Positions 55,756 to 64,000 of a stretch of DNA of 64,000 bases are shown here, piece by piece. The position numbers and the translations under genes were made by a program. Source of the stretch: Pseudolabrys sp. Root1462 (GTDB taxonomy: Bacteria; Pseudomonadota; Alphaproteobacteria; Rhizobiales; Xanthobacteraceae); contig NZ_LMFS01000004.1 in the NCBI RefSeq assembly GCF_001426945.1, positions 330,632 to 394,631 of the forward strand. Reading direction: 5' to 3'. Each line of letters starts with the position of its first letter. Position 1 is the first letter of the stretch. The notes under the pieces were generated by a model. The model had not been told where the DNA came from and did not search any database. It saw only the letters and a program-made list of their open reading frames with translations.

Positions 55756-56601
55756 TCAGCGCTCCGCGCCGCGGCCGAAGCGGTCTTCCCAGCGCAGGAA
55801 AGGCGCACTGAGGCCGACGATGAGCCAGTCGGTGATCTTACCTATGACGGCGAAGGCGACGATGGCGGCAACGATCTGCGCCGGCTTGCCGAGCTGCTGA
55901 CCATCGACCAGCAGGAAGCCGAGCCCTTCGGACGCGCCCATGAACTCGGCGGCGACGACGAACATCCAGCCCAGTCCAAGGCCGGAGCGCAACGCGATCA
56001 CATAAGACGGCAGCACCGCCGGCAGCAGGATGCGCCGCACCATCTGGAATCCGGACAAGCGAAAGGCGCGGCCGACTTCGACGATCTTGCGATCGACCGA
56101 CATCACCGCACCCATGACACCGAGATAGACCGGGAAGAACACGCCGACAGCAATGAGAGTAATCTTCGATGCCTCGAAAATGCCGAGCCAGAGAATGAAC
56201 AGCGGCACCCAGGCGATGGACGGAATGGCGCGCAGCGCCTGAAAGGTCGGATCGAGCAGGCGGAACAGCGTGACCGAATAACCCGTCAGCGCGCCGAGAA
56301 TGGTGCCGGCGACAACGCCAAGGCTGAAACCGAAGGCAACGCGCGCGACCGTCGCCAGCGCGTGGCGCTGCAGTTCGCCGGTCGAAGCCAGCTCGGCGAA
56401 GGTCGCGTAAATCACCGAGGGTGGCGGGACGAGCCGGCCATTCGACCAGCCCCAGCGTACCGCGAGCTCGCAGAGGACCGCGACCGTCACCGGGATGATC
56501 AGACCGATCAGCGGGGTGACGTAACGTGGCAAGGCCGACCGCCGTTTCACGGGGTCGGCCGCAGTGGTGTCGATGGCCGCACTCATCGATACAAAAGACA
56601 T
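55756..56601 (-). CDS. ABC transporter permease (nitrate/sulfonate/taurine type)
   Basis: 281 residues with six membrane helices of the SsuC family; the EAA-type loop VGRAFRLSGFQMVRRILLPAVLPSYVIALRSGLGLGWMFVVAAEFMGASEGLGFLL (about 174-230) contacts the ATPase. The start is uncertain: ATGs at 56604 and 56601 follow GGGCGGA at short range, and another at 56586 is possible. It lies between the binding protein (64 bases after its stop) and the ATPase. Confidence 0.92.
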   Translation of the reverse strand: MSFVSMSAAIDTTAADPVKRRSALPRYVTPLIGLIIPVTVAVLCELAVRWGWSNGRLVPPPSVIYATFAELASTGELQRHALATVARVAFGFSLGVVAGTILGALTGYSVTLFRLLDPTFQALRAIPSIAWVPLFILWLGIFEASKITLIAVGVFFPVYLGVMGAVMSVDRKIVEVGRAFRLSGFQMVRRILLPAVLPSYVIALRSGLGLGWMFVVAAEFMGASEGLGFLLVDGQQLGKPAQIVAAIVAFAVIGKITDWLIVGLSAPFLRWEDRFGRGAER

Positions 56602-56685
56602 CATTCCGCCCGCCGATTGCAACCGGACTTTTGTGAGCCCGATGCCGGGCGCGCCGATGCGGCGCGTCCGGTCATGCGAGATCGT

Positions 56686-57663
56686 TCAGTTGGTGGCAGG
56701 GGCGTACTGGTCGTCGACCAGTTGATCGAGCGCCTTGGCAACGTCGACGTCCTTCTTCAGGACGCCGGCTTCCTGCAACGCCAGGCCGGCGGCCAGGATC
56801 GAGTCGCGCTGCGGCTTGCCGATCTTGCCGTTCGACAGATCGGTGCGCTCGCGGAGCTGCTTCTCGACGACGTCCTTCGGCAGCTTGGTGGCGGCGATGA
56901 AGCTCGCCTCCAATTCGTCCGGATGCGCGACGGCATATTTGCGGGCGGCCTCGTAAACGGTCAGCACACGCTTGACGAGATCCGGATGATCCTTGGCGAA
57001 TTCCTCGCGGACATTGAGGATGCCGTAGGTGTTGGCGTCGGCGTCGCGATAGAACAGCCGGGCGCCGTCGCGGATCTCAGTCTGCGCCATCATCGGATCG
57101 AGACCGGCCCAGGCATCGACGTCGCCGCGGATGAGAGCGGTCGCGCCGTCGGGATGTTGCAACAGCACCGGTTGAATATCCTTCTCGGTCAGCCCGGCCT
57201 TTTGCAGCGCGCGGACGAGGAAGATGTGCGGGTCGGTGCCGCGCGTCACCGCGACGCGCTTGCCCTTGAGCTCGGCGACCGTCCTGATCGGCGAATCCTT
57301 GCGCGTCACCAGCGCGGTCCATTCCGGCTTGGAGTAGACGTAGATGGCGCGGATCGGATTGCCATTGATGCGGCCGACCAGCGCGGCCGAACCGGCGGTC
57401 GATCCGAAATCGATCGAACCGGCGTTGAGGAATTCAAGCGCCTTGTTCGAGCCGAGCGTCTGCACCCAGCGGATCGAGGTGCCGTCCTTAGCGAATTCCT
57501 TTTCCAGCCAGCCCTTGTCCTTGATCAGCATCGAAACCGGATTGTAGGTCGCCCAGTCGATGCGCAATTCCTTGGGCTGATCGGCGGCTTGGGCAACCGA
57601 GCCCACGCCAACCGCCAGTGCCAGTGCCAGTGCCAGCAGCGACCGCCGCGACAACAAATTCAT
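56686..57663 (-). CDS. ABC transporter substrate-binding protein, aliphatic sulfonate type
   Basis: 325 residues with a twin-arginine-like N-terminus (NLLSRRSLLALALALAVGVGSVAQA, cut before ADQPKELRIDW). The body is the SsuA/NMT1-like fold: FLNAGSIDFGSTAGSAALVGRI, GKRVAVTRGTDPHIFLVRAL and VDAWAGLDPMMAQTEIRDGA. The signal region is encoded by a short tandem repeat, GCCAGT or close variants. The start at 57663 has GGGAGG upstream. First gene of the ABC operon; divergent from glnD across 150 bases. Sulfonates are the likely ligands, but related proteins bind other compounds. Confidence 0.9.
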   Translation of the reverse strand: MNLLSRRSLLALALALAVGVGSVAQAADQPKELRIDWATYNPVSMLIKDKGWLEKEFAKDGTSIRWVQTLGSNKALEFLNAGSIDFGSTAGSAALVGRINGNPIRAIYVYSKPEWTALVTRKDSPIRTVAELKGKRVAVTRGTDPHIFLVRALQKAGLTEKDIQPVLLQHPDGATALIRGDVDAWAGLDPMMAQTEIRDGARLFYRDADANTYGILNVREEFAKDHPDLVKRVLTVYEAARKYAVAHPDELEASFIAATKLPKDVVEKQLRERTDLSNGKIGKPQRDSILAAGLALQEAGVLKKDVDVAKALDQLVDDQYAPATN

Positions 57664-57776
57664 GTCTGCCTCCCCAACCACAAGCTGCGGACCCAGCCCG
57701 CCGCGATAGTTTTATTCTTTAGAGCCGTGAATATTGCCGGTCAAAAGCATATTTTGGTCTATTTATCTCGTTGAAG

Positions 57777-57788
57777 AAGAATATTCTT
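57777..57788. promoter_or_regulatory. AAGAATATTCTT palindrome in the glnD / ABC divergent region
   Basis: A perfect 12-base palindrome lies 25 bases before the glnD start in an AT-rich stretch (ATATTTTGGTCTATTTATC). It may be an operator for either direction. No factor can be named. Confidence 0.35.
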
Positions 57789-57813
57789 ACGCTGCCTGTC
57801 GTGGGAGGGGGCG

Positions 57814-60705
57814 ATGACTATCTTTCGCGGGCCCGGTGACTTCGTCTGCGCCGTCCGCTATCCGGATGACCCCATGGCCTCCCTTGCTCTCGATCGCGAT
57901 TCGACCAAACCCGCGGGGTCGCCGTCGCGCACCCATGGCGAACTGATCGATCGCAGCGCCATCATTGCCGACCTCGATCAGCTGGCTGCGGCCAAGCGTG
58001 GCAACGACATCGAGATGCGCACCGCGCTGGCGCAGCGTCTGAAGGCCGCGCTGAACGAAGGCCGCGACAAGGCCGAACGTCTGCTGCTCAAGGACCGTCA
58101 CGGCCGGCGCTGCGCCGAGCGGATCTGCCGGATGGAAGACGAGATCATCGGCATTCTCTACGATTTCGTCCGCAAGCATCTTTATCCGTCGGAGAACCCG
58201 TCAGAGACGGAGCACATGGCCATCGTCGCCACCGGCGGCTACGGCCGCGGCTTCCAGGCGCCGGGCTCGGACATCGATCTGCTGTTCCTGTTGCCCTACA
58301 AGCAGACCGCCTGGGGCGAGTCGGTCGCCGAGGCAATTCTTTACGCGCTGTGGGACACCGGACTCAAAGTCGGTCACGCCACGCGCTCGGTCGACGAATG
58401 CATCCGCCAGGCCAAGGCGGACATGACCATCCGCACCGCGCTGCTCGAGGCGCGCTTTCTACTCGGCGACCGCAAGCTGTTCGAGGAACTGGTGACGCGC
58501 TTCGATGCTGACGTGGTGCGCAACACCGCGTCGCAATTCGTCGCCGCCAAGCTGGCCGAGCGCGAAGAGCGCCATCGCCGCAGCGGCCAGTCGCGCTATC
58601 TGGTTGAGCCGAACGTCAAAGACGGCAAAGGCGGCCTGCGCGACCTGCACACTTTGTTCTGGATCGCTAAATACGTCTTCCGCGTCCGCGAGCCCGATGA
58701 ATTGATGAAGCGCGACGTCTTCGACAAGCAGGAATACGAAACCTTCCTGCGCTGCGAGGACTTCCTGCTGTCAGTACGCTGCCACCTGCACTTCATCACC
58801 GGCCGCGCCGAGGAGCGCCTGTCGTTCGATCTGCAGCGCGAAATCGCGGTGCGCCTCGGCTACACCGATCATCCCGGCCAGCAGGATGTCGAACGCTTCA
58901 TGAAGCACTACTTCCTGGTCGCCAAGGATGTCGGCGACCTGACCGCCATCCTGTCCGCTGAACTCGAGGACAGCCACGCCAAGGGCGCGCCGGTGTTGAG
59001 CCGCGTCATGGCCAAGCTGCGGCCGGTGAAGCGCAAGACGCTTGGCGACAACAAGGATTTCATCGCCGAGAACAACCGCATCCACTGCGCCAGCGCCAAT
59101 GTATTCAAGCGCGATCCGGTCAACCTGATCCGCATCTTCTATCTGGCGCAGAAGCACAATCTGCCGCTGCACCCGGACGCCATGCGCGCGATCACACGCT
59201 CGCTGACGCTCATCGACGCGCGATTGCGCGAGAACGAGGAAGCGAACGAGCTGTTCCTCGACATCCTCACCTCGAAGAACGACCCCGAGACCGTGCTGCG
59301 CCGGATGAACGAAACCGGCGTGCTCGGCCGCTTCGTTCCCGCCTTCGGCAAGGTGGTGGCGATGATGCAGTTCAACATGTATCACCACTATACAGTGGAC
59401 GAGCACCTGTTGCGCTGCATCGGCGTGCTGTCAGAGATCGAGCGCGGCACCAGCAAGGATACGCCACTCGCGAACGAACTCGTTCAAAAGATCAAGCCGG
59501 CGAGCCTCAGGCTCCTCTACGTCGCGGTGTTCCTGCACGACATCGCCAAGGGCCGGCCCGAGGACCATTCGATTGCCGGCGCGCGGCTTGCCAAGCGCCT
59601 GTGCCCGCGGCTCGGCCTTTCGGCGGCCGATACCGAGACCGTTTCCTGGCTGATCGAACAGCACCTGGTAATGTCGAGCGTCGCGCAGTCGCGCGACCTG
59701 TCGGACCGCAAGACCATCGAGAACTTCGCTTCGGTGGTGCAATCGGTCGAGCGGCTGAAGCTGCTCACGATCCTCACCACGGCCGACATCAAGGCCGTCG
59801 GGCCCGGCGTCTGGAACGGCTGGAAGGCCCAGCTCATTCGCACGCTGTATTTCGAGACCGAACCGGCGCTGACCGGCGGCTTCTCTGAGGTCAACCGCGC
59901 CCAGCGTGTCGCCATGGCCCAGGAGGAATTCCGCGCCGTCATGTTGGAACGGCAGTGGTCGGCCGAGCGCATCGATTCGCATATCGCGCATCTTTATCCG
60001 GCCTATTGGCTCAAGGTCGATCGGCCGCACAAGATCGACCACGCCAATCTCGTCCACACGGCGCGGAAGACCGACAAGAATCTCGCGACCGCGATCCGCT
60101 TCGACACCGAACGCGCGGTCACCGAACTGACGGTACTGGCGCCCGACCATCCCTGGCTGTTGTCGATCATCGCCGGCGCCTGTGCGATGGCCGGCGGCAA
60201 CATCGTCGATGCGCAGATCTTCACCACCACCGACGGCCAAGCGCTCGACACCATCTCGCTGTCGCGCGAATTTGAGCGCGACGAGGACGAGCAGCGCCGC
60301 GCCGGCCGGATTGCCGAGTCGATCGAGAAGGCGCTGCGCGGCGAACTGCGGCTGCCCGACGTGGTCGCCAAGCGGGCGCCGCCGAAGGGCCGCATCAAGG
60401 CCTTTGCCATCGAGCCGAATGTCGACATCAATAACCAGTGGTCGCACCGCTATACAATGATAGAGGTGGCCGGCCTCGACCGGCCCGGCCTGCTCTACGA
60501 ACTGACCGCAACCTTGTCGAAGCTTAATCTCAACATCGCGTCGGCGCATGTCGCGACGTTCGGCGAACGCGCCGTCGACGTGTTCTATGTCACCGACCTG
60601 ATGGGGGCGCAGATCACCTCGGCGACACGGCAGGCCGCCGTCAAACGCGCGCTCATCGCTCTGTTCACCCGGCCCGACGCAAAATCGGGCCGCGCCCCGG
60701 CTTGA
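57814..60705 (+). CDS. glnD: Bifunctional uridylyltransferase/uridylyl-removing enzyme GlnD
   Basis: 963-residue sensor of glutamine that adds UMP to PII proteins or removes it and so sets nitrogen control. The nucleotidyltransferase motifs GGYGRG (141-146) and GSDIDLLF (151-158) are intact. The HD domain has His575-Asp576 (LHDIAKG). Two ACT domains end the protein (LLSIIAGACAMAGGNIVDAQIF near 775-795; MIEVAGLDRPGLLYELTATL near 882-901). The start at 57814 has a GGGAGGGGG site; a Met at residue 21 is an alternative. Confidence 0.97.
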   Translation: MTIFRGPGDFVCAVRYPDDPMASLALDRDSTKPAGSPSRTHGELIDRSAIIADLDQLAAAKRGNDIEMRTALAQRLKAALNEGRDKAERLLLKDRHGRRCAERICRMEDEIIGILYDFVRKHLYPSENPSETEHMAIVATGGYGRGFQAPGSDIDLLFLLPYKQTAWGESVAEAILYALWDTGLKVGHATRSVDECIRQAKADMTIRTALLEARFLLGDRKLFEELVTRFDADVVRNTASQFVAAKLAEREERHRRSGQSRYLVEPNVKDGKGGLRDLHTLFWIAKYVFRVREPDELMKRDVFDKQEYETFLRCEDFLLSVRCHLHFITGRAEERLSFDLQREIAVRLGYTDHPGQQDVERFMKHYFLVAKDVGDLTAILSAELEDSHAKGAPVLSRVMAKLRPVKRKTLGDNKDFIAENNRIHCASANVFKRDPVNLIRIFYLAQKHNLPLHPDAMRAITRSLTLIDARLRENEEANELFLDILTSKNDPETVLRRMNETGVLGRFVPAFGKVVAMMQFNMYHHYTVDEHLLRCIGVLSEIERGTSKDTPLANELVQKIKPASLRLLYVAVFLHDIAKGRPEDHSIAGARLAKRLCPRLGLSAADTETVSWLIEQHLVMSSVAQSRDLSDRKTIENFASVVQSVERLKLLTILTTADIKAVGPGVWNGWKAQLIRTLYFETEPALTGGFSEVNRAQRVAMAQEEFRAVMLERQWSAERIDSHIAHLYPAYWLKVDRPHKIDHANLVHTARKTDKNLATAIRFDTERAVTELTVLAPDHPWLLSIIAGACAMAGGNIVDAQIFTTTDGQALDTISLSREFERDEDEQRRAGRIAESIEKALRGELRLPDVVAKRAPPKGRIKAFAIEPNVDINNQWSHRYTMIEVAGLDRPGLLYELTATLSKLNLNIASAHVATFGERAVDVFYVTDLMGAQITSATRQAAVKRALIALFTRPDAKSGRAPA

Positions 60706-60751
60706 GTCGCTCTACGCAGATTGATCCCACGCGGGACTGGAATTCGCCACG

Positions 60752-61603
60752 ATGATGGCTCCGGCGCTCTGCAAATCCGGATTGATGGCCGCCGCCGTCG
60801 TGCTCGCCCTGCGCGGCGCAAACGCCGCCGCGCCACCGCCGGAAATGCGGGCGACGATCCATTATTCGATTTCCATGGTCGGCGTGCCGATCGGTCAGAT
60901 CACCTGGGCAATCGATCTCAGCGCGCACGCCTACCAGGCTTCCGCCAGCGGCAAGGCCAACGGCGCCATGAGCATTCTGGTCAACGGCGAAGGCCGGGTC
61001 GCGACGCAGGGGACGATCAACGGCGAGCAGGTTACGCCGACGTTCTTCTCCTCCAACGTCACCGACGATGGCGAAACCACCGGCCTGCAGATGACCTTCG
61101 AAAACGGCAGCGTGAAAACGCTGCGGACCGAGGAGCCTGCCGACAAGAACAAGCGCATTCCGATCCGTGACGAAGACAAGATGAACGTCACGGATCCGCT
61201 GAGCGCCATGCTGCTGGCCGCGCCAGAAGGCGGGCCGCTGCTGTCACCGGCGCGCTGCGCTCGAACGCTGCCGATCTTCGATGGCCAGCGGCGTTATGAT
61301 CTCGCCTTGTCGTTCAAGCGCATGGACAGACTGAAGCTCGACCGCGGCTATGACGGTCCGGTGCTGGTCTGCGCCGTGGTGCTGCGGCCGATCGCGGGCT
61401 ACCGCGCCGATAGTGTACTCGTAAAATATGTCGCCGGCCGTCCGGGCATGGAGATCTGGTTCATGCCGATCGCCGGTGCGCCGGTCATTGCGCCGGGCCG
61501 GCTCAAGATGCCGACGGGTATCGGCACGCTGGAGATCGAGGCCGACAAGATTGACTGGACCTCGGTCAGGGCCCCCGCGGTTTCGGCGCCGGCGCATCAA
61601 TAA
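60752..61603 (+). CDS. DUF3108 family protein, exported
   Basis: 283 residues with an N-terminal hydrophobic segment (about 9-26, LMAAAVVLALRGANAAA), probably a signal peptide, then a beta-rich DUF3108 domain (ISMVGVPIGQITWAIDLSAHAYQASASGKANG; LTRTEEPADKNKRIPIRDEDK region; VLVKYVAGRPGMEIWFMPI). The family is unknown in function and periplasmic. It follows glnD by 46 bases; a shared transcript is possible. No strong ribosome site precedes the ATG, so the start is not firm. Confidence 0.85.
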   Translation: MMAPALCKSGLMAAAVVLALRGANAAAPPPEMRATIHYSISMVGVPIGQITWAIDLSAHAYQASASGKANGAMSILVNGEGRVATQGTINGEQVTPTFFSSNVTDDGETTGLQMTFENGSVKTLRTEEPADKNKRIPIRDEDKMNVTDPLSAMLLAAPEGGPLLSPARCARTLPIFDGQRRYDLALSFKRMDRLKLDRGYDGPVLVCAVVLRPIAGYRADSVLVKYVAGRPGMEIWFMPIAGAPVIAPGRLKMPTGIGTLEIEADKIDWTSVRAPAVSAPAHQ

Positions 61604-61621
61604 GACGCGACAACACGCAGA

Positions 61622-62401
61622 TCAGGATTGATTCTCTTCCGAATACGGCACGGTCTTCTTGGCAGCGGCCCAGATGGCGCGGCCTGAATGCGTCTCCTTC
61701 TCCTCGAGGAGATGGCCGACCAGACCGCCTGCCCGCGACACCACCGAAAACGCCCGCATTGCCGAAACCGGCACATCGATCTCCAGCAGCAGCGCGCCGA
61801 TCGCGCCGGTGGCGTTGATCGTGATGTGGCGGCCGAGCGCCGCATCGACGGCCTTACCGAGTGCGCGCAGCAACGGCACGTAGCGCGTGGCCTTGCCGAG
61901 TTCCTCGGCCAGCGCGAACAGGCGAATGGTGCGCGGATCGTCAGGTTTGTGAGTGCCGTGACCGAAACCGGGCACCGGCTTCTTGGCCTTGTCGTATTCG
62001 CGGGCCACGTTCTCGACGGCATCGACTTCGCCGGCCGCGATGCGCCGCTCGATCGCCAGCAACAGCGCCGCGCAGCTCTCGGTCGTGCCGGCAAAGACGC
62101 TGCCGATGGCAAGAAGCCCGGACGCTATCGCCACCTGCGGCTCTTCCGGCACGCTGTCTGCCATCAACCGGGCGATCACCGCGCTCGGCGTCAGGCCATG
62201 CTCCATCAGCGTCACAAGACAGGCGTCGAGCACGCGCGTCTCGACCGCCTCCGGCATACGGTGAGACGTCAGGAAGTAAAGCATCTCCGTGAAGCTGTAC
62301 TTCCCGATCAGATCGTTCACGAGATCCCGGCCCCGCACATGCACCGCCGTCGCGGTGGACTGCGCAGTGCGGGTAACGAGGTCGGGCTTCTGTGTCGTCA
62401 T
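61622..62401 (-). CDS. Citryl-CoA lyase / citrate synthase-like protein
   Basis: 259 residues of the citrate-synthase fold, much shorter than citrate synthase (about 430). SGLLAIGSVFAGTTES (about 110-125) and the PVPGFGHGTHKPDDPRT motif (about 160-176) match citryl-CoA lyases and the lyase part of ATP-citrate lyase, with the His of the GHR position kept. The first catalytic His of citrate synthase (HGG) is not present. It would cleave or form a citryl-CoA- or citramalyl-like thioester; this is inference. Its start overlaps the stop of the upstream hotdog gene. Confidence 0.82.
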   Translation of the reverse strand: MTTQKPDLVTRTAQSTATAVHVRGRDLVNDLIGKYSFTEMLYFLTSHRMPEAVETRVLDACLVTLMEHGLTPSAVIARLMADSVPEEPQVAIASGLLAIGSVFAGTTESCAALLLAIERRIAAGEVDAVENVAREYDKAKKPVPGFGHGTHKPDDPRTIRLFALAEELGKATRYVPLLRALGKAVDAALGRHITINATGAIGALLLEIDVPVSAMRAFSVVSRAGGLVGHLLEEKETHSGRAIWAAAKKTVPYSEENQS

Positions 62402-62745
62402 GCGAGGCTTGCGGTTCCGACCAGCGTGGTGTCGAACTGCGACTGGCACTTCGCCGCGCCGTCCGGCTCTATCGTCACGACCAGTTTGTCGCCGGGACAT
62501 ACCGGCCTGACGTACTTTACCTTCAAACGGCCGCGATAGAACCAGTCCTTGCCGTATTTCTTCGCAGCGAGATCGCAGACGTAGCCGGTGTACATCAGGC
62601 CGTGTCCGAGCGTGCCGCGGAAGCCACGCTCCTTGGCGAAGGCGTCGTCGTAATGCAGGATATCGTTGTCGCCATTGAGTTTGCCATAGTTATCGAACAT
62701 GGCTTGCGTCTGCGGGATGGTCTTTTCGACCTTGTCATTGCTCAT
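62398..62745 (-). CDS. MaoC-like hotdog protein, single domain
   Basis: 115 residues. The MaoC signature is present in DNDILHYDDAFAKERGFRGTLGHGLMYTGYV, with Asp and His of the hydratase pair and a Gly-His-Gly turn. It should bind an acyl-CoA, as a dehydratase or hydratase, perhaps with the next hotdog protein as partner. The start is uncertain: GTG at 62772 overlaps the upstream stop, while the ATG at 62745 (MSNDKVEK) is preferred here. It lies between a second hotdog gene and the citryl-CoA-lyase-like gene. Confidence 0.82.
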   Translation of the reverse strand: MSNDKVEKTIPQTQAMFDNYGKLNGDNDILHYDDAFAKERGFRGTLGHGLMYTGYVCDLAAKKYGKDWFYRGRLKVKYVRPVCPGDKLVVTIEPDGAAKCQSQFDTTLVGTASLA

Positions 62746-62768
62746 GGGATTGCTCTTGCTCGTCTCGA

Positions 62769-63218
62769 TCACTCGGGGAAAGCGGACATGTGGTTGACGG
62801 ACATGATCATCGTGCCGTCGGGGCGCTTGAAATCGACGTCGTAGCAGATGATCTTGCGGCCCTTCTTCTCGTACTTGTCGGTGACGCGCCCGGAGCCGAT
62901 CACCTCGGTGTCTTCGTCCGCCCAGATCGGGCTGTGAAACTCGACCGTGTTGCCGAGCATGATTCCGCCCTGCTGCGGCGGATAAAGGCGATACATCACC
63001 GCCATCATATAGACGAACAGCGTGTTGGGCGGGGCCGCCTGACGGCCGTCGATGACATAGTTCTTCGGGTCGGCGTCGACCACCGACATGTATTCCTTGA
63101 CGATGTCGGGCGTGACCGTGAATGGCAGCGGCGGAAATTCCGCCCCGACCTTCCAGTCCTTGTACAGCGACGCGGGCTGATCGCCCTCGCGCGGCTTGAC
63201 ATCACTCGGACGCGTCAT
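62769..63218 (-). CDS. Hotdog-fold acyl-CoA protein (MaoC N-terminal-like)
   Basis: 149 residues resembling the N-terminal, substrate-side half of MaoC hydratases: VGAEFPPLPFTVTPDIVKEYMSVVDADPKNYV then the core GGIMLGNTVEFHSPIWADEDTEVIGSGRVTDKYEKKGRKIICYDVDF. The pair with the following short hotdog gene resembles a split hydratase, one part catalytic and the other structural. The ATG at 63218 has AAGGAG seven bases upstream, inside the CoA-transferase gene end. Its substrate is not known. Confidence 0.82.
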   Translation of the reverse strand: MTRPSDVKPREGDQPASLYKDWKVGAEFPPLPFTVTPDIVKEYMSVVDADPKNYVIDGRQAAPPNTLFVYMMAVMYRLYPPQQGGIMLGNTVEFHSPIWADEDTEVIGSGRVTDKYEKKGRKIICYDVDFKRPDGTMIMSVNHMSAFPE

Positions 63219-64000
63219 TGCTTGCTCCTTGATAGACGACGTTGTTCTGGATGAGCTGATCGATTTGGGCGGCGTCATAGCCGCAGACGCGGCCGAGCAC
63301 GTCGCGCGTATGCTCGCCCCGTTTCGGCGGATAGCGCAGCGACTCCGCGCTGTCGTACTTGAACGGGTTGCCGACGAAGTTGAGGAGGCCGGCGCCGCGC
63401 GGGTTGTCGAGTTGCTCCACCATCCGGCGCAACACCGCAACCGGCTGAGACATCGCCTCCGCGACGCCGTTGACCGGCGCGGCAGGGACTCGGTCGGCGA
63501 ACAGCTTCTCGCCCCATTCGGCCGACGTGCGGCTGCGAAACACTTCGGTGAGAATCTCGGTCAGCGCGCCGACATTGGCGACGCGAGATTTCGGCGTGGC
63601 AAAGCGCGGGTCCTGCACCATCTCCGGACGGCCGATGGAGGCGCAGAATTTCTCCCAGAAATCCTGACCGGTCGGCGAGACGGCGATGAACTTGTCGTCG
63701 GCGCAGGGATAGATGTCGCTCGGCGCGATCACGGGATGGCGCGCACCGTTGGCGACCGGCTGTTTGCCGGAGATGAAGTAATTCTGCGCCTGCCAGGTCA
63801 GCATCGCGAGCTGGCAATCGAGGAGCGAGATCTGGACGCGCTCGCCCTTGCCGGATTTGAGCGACTTGAGCATGGCGCCGACGCAGCCGAGGGCGAGATA
63901 GAGCCCGCCGACGAGGTCAGCGACCTGATAGCCGACACGGACCGGCGGCCGGCCGCGTTCGCCGGTGACGCTCATGACGCCCGCCATCGCCTGGATGACC
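63202..64000 (-). CDS. Family III CoA-transferase (5' part outside the window)
   Basis: The C-terminal 265 residues or so of a CaiB/BaiF CoA-transferase; the reading frame continues beyond the right edge without a stop (VIQAMAGVMSVTGERG), so the nucleophile Asp, which lies just before that segment, is outside. Visible family parts: VGYQVADLVGGLYLALGCVGAML, QISLLDCQLAMLTWQAQNYF, HPVIAPSDIYPCADDKFIAV and RVPAAPVNGVAEAM. Its stop overlaps the start region of the first hotdog gene by 17 bases. The operon would be CoA-transferase, two hotdogs, lyase. Confidence 0.9.
   Translation of the reverse strand, partial: VIQAMAGVMSVTGERGRPPVRVGYQVADLVGGLYLALGCVGAMLKSLKSGKGERVQISLLDCQLAMLTWQAQNYFISGKQPVANGARHPVIAPSDIYPCADDKFIAVSPTGQDFWEKFCASIGRPEMVQDPRFATPKSRVANVGALTEILTEVFRSRTSAEWGEKLFADRVPAAPVNGVAEAMSQPVAVLRRMVEQLDNPRGAGLLNFVGNPFKYDSAESLRYPPKRGEHTRDVLGRVCGYDAAQIDQLIQNNVVYQGASNDASE

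Noticed and set aside
60670-60692. CGGCCCGA / TCGGGCCG stem at the end of glnD as a terminator
   Set aside because: It lies within the last codons and has no T-run; the following gene is in the same direction.

Overview
The window is GC-rich, densely coding DNA with genes on both strands. It looks like the chromosome of an alphaproteobacterium of the Hyphomicrobiales (Rhizobiales), in the Bradyrhizobium / Rhodopseudomonas / Pseudolabrys neighbourhood. The basis is the gene content (PhaR-controlled polyhydroxybutyrate genes, a LigM-type demethylase with MetF, GlnD, DUF1345 and DUF3108 proteins) and two intergenic repeats of a kind common in that order. No rRNA, tRNA, CRISPR array, transposase or prophage was found. 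The taxonomic placement is an inference.

Layout. 1-2.6 kb: PHB synthesis and control (phaB partial, phaA, divergent phaR). 2.7-15.6 kb: mixed housekeeping (GGDEF/EAL protein, gamma-glutamyltransferase, L32, MtgA, IspA, an antiporter, a lysozyme-like protein, IspG, an EamA transporter). 15.7-18.9 kb: a Zur-like regulator divergent from bdhA, which overlaps a patatin gene, then a macrodomain gene. 19.1-22.3 kb: a MarR-EmrA-EmrB-type efflux operon. 22.3-25.5 kb: an acyl-CoA operon (CoA-transferase, acyl-CoA dehydrogenase, MaoC).

26.5-47.6 kb is a catabolic region for lignin-type aromatic acids. Its parts fit one route. Two feruloyl-CoA-synthase-like ligases activate hydroxycinnamates. A crotonase, an SDR and a thiolase shorten the side chain by beta-oxidation, and a 4-hydroxybenzoyl-CoA-type thioesterase frees the benzoate. 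A LigM-type tetrahydrofolate-dependent demethylase would turn vanillate into protocatechuate. MetF and a short MetE-like enzyme would dispose of the methyl group. PcaHG opens the ring and PcaF acts at the end of the beta-ketoadipate pathway. PcaB, C, D, I and J are not in the window. An orphan ABC binding protein, an amidohydrolase and a flavin monooxygenase lie in the same region.

47.6-64 kb: mutS, a tandem pair of membrane paralogues, OsmC, a zinc alcohol dehydrogenase, a sulfonate/nitrate-type ABC operon followed by an XRE-cupin regulator and a cupin protein, glnD, a DUF3108 protein, and at the right edge an operon of CoA-transferase (cut by the window), two hotdog proteins and a citryl-CoA-lyase-like protein.

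The best candidates for new biology are the combined demethylation / beta-oxidation / ring-cleavage region with its palindromic operators, the right-edge CoA operon of unknown substrate, and the lysozyme-like protein at 11.7-12.8 kb. All functions are read from motifs and context; no database search was run.
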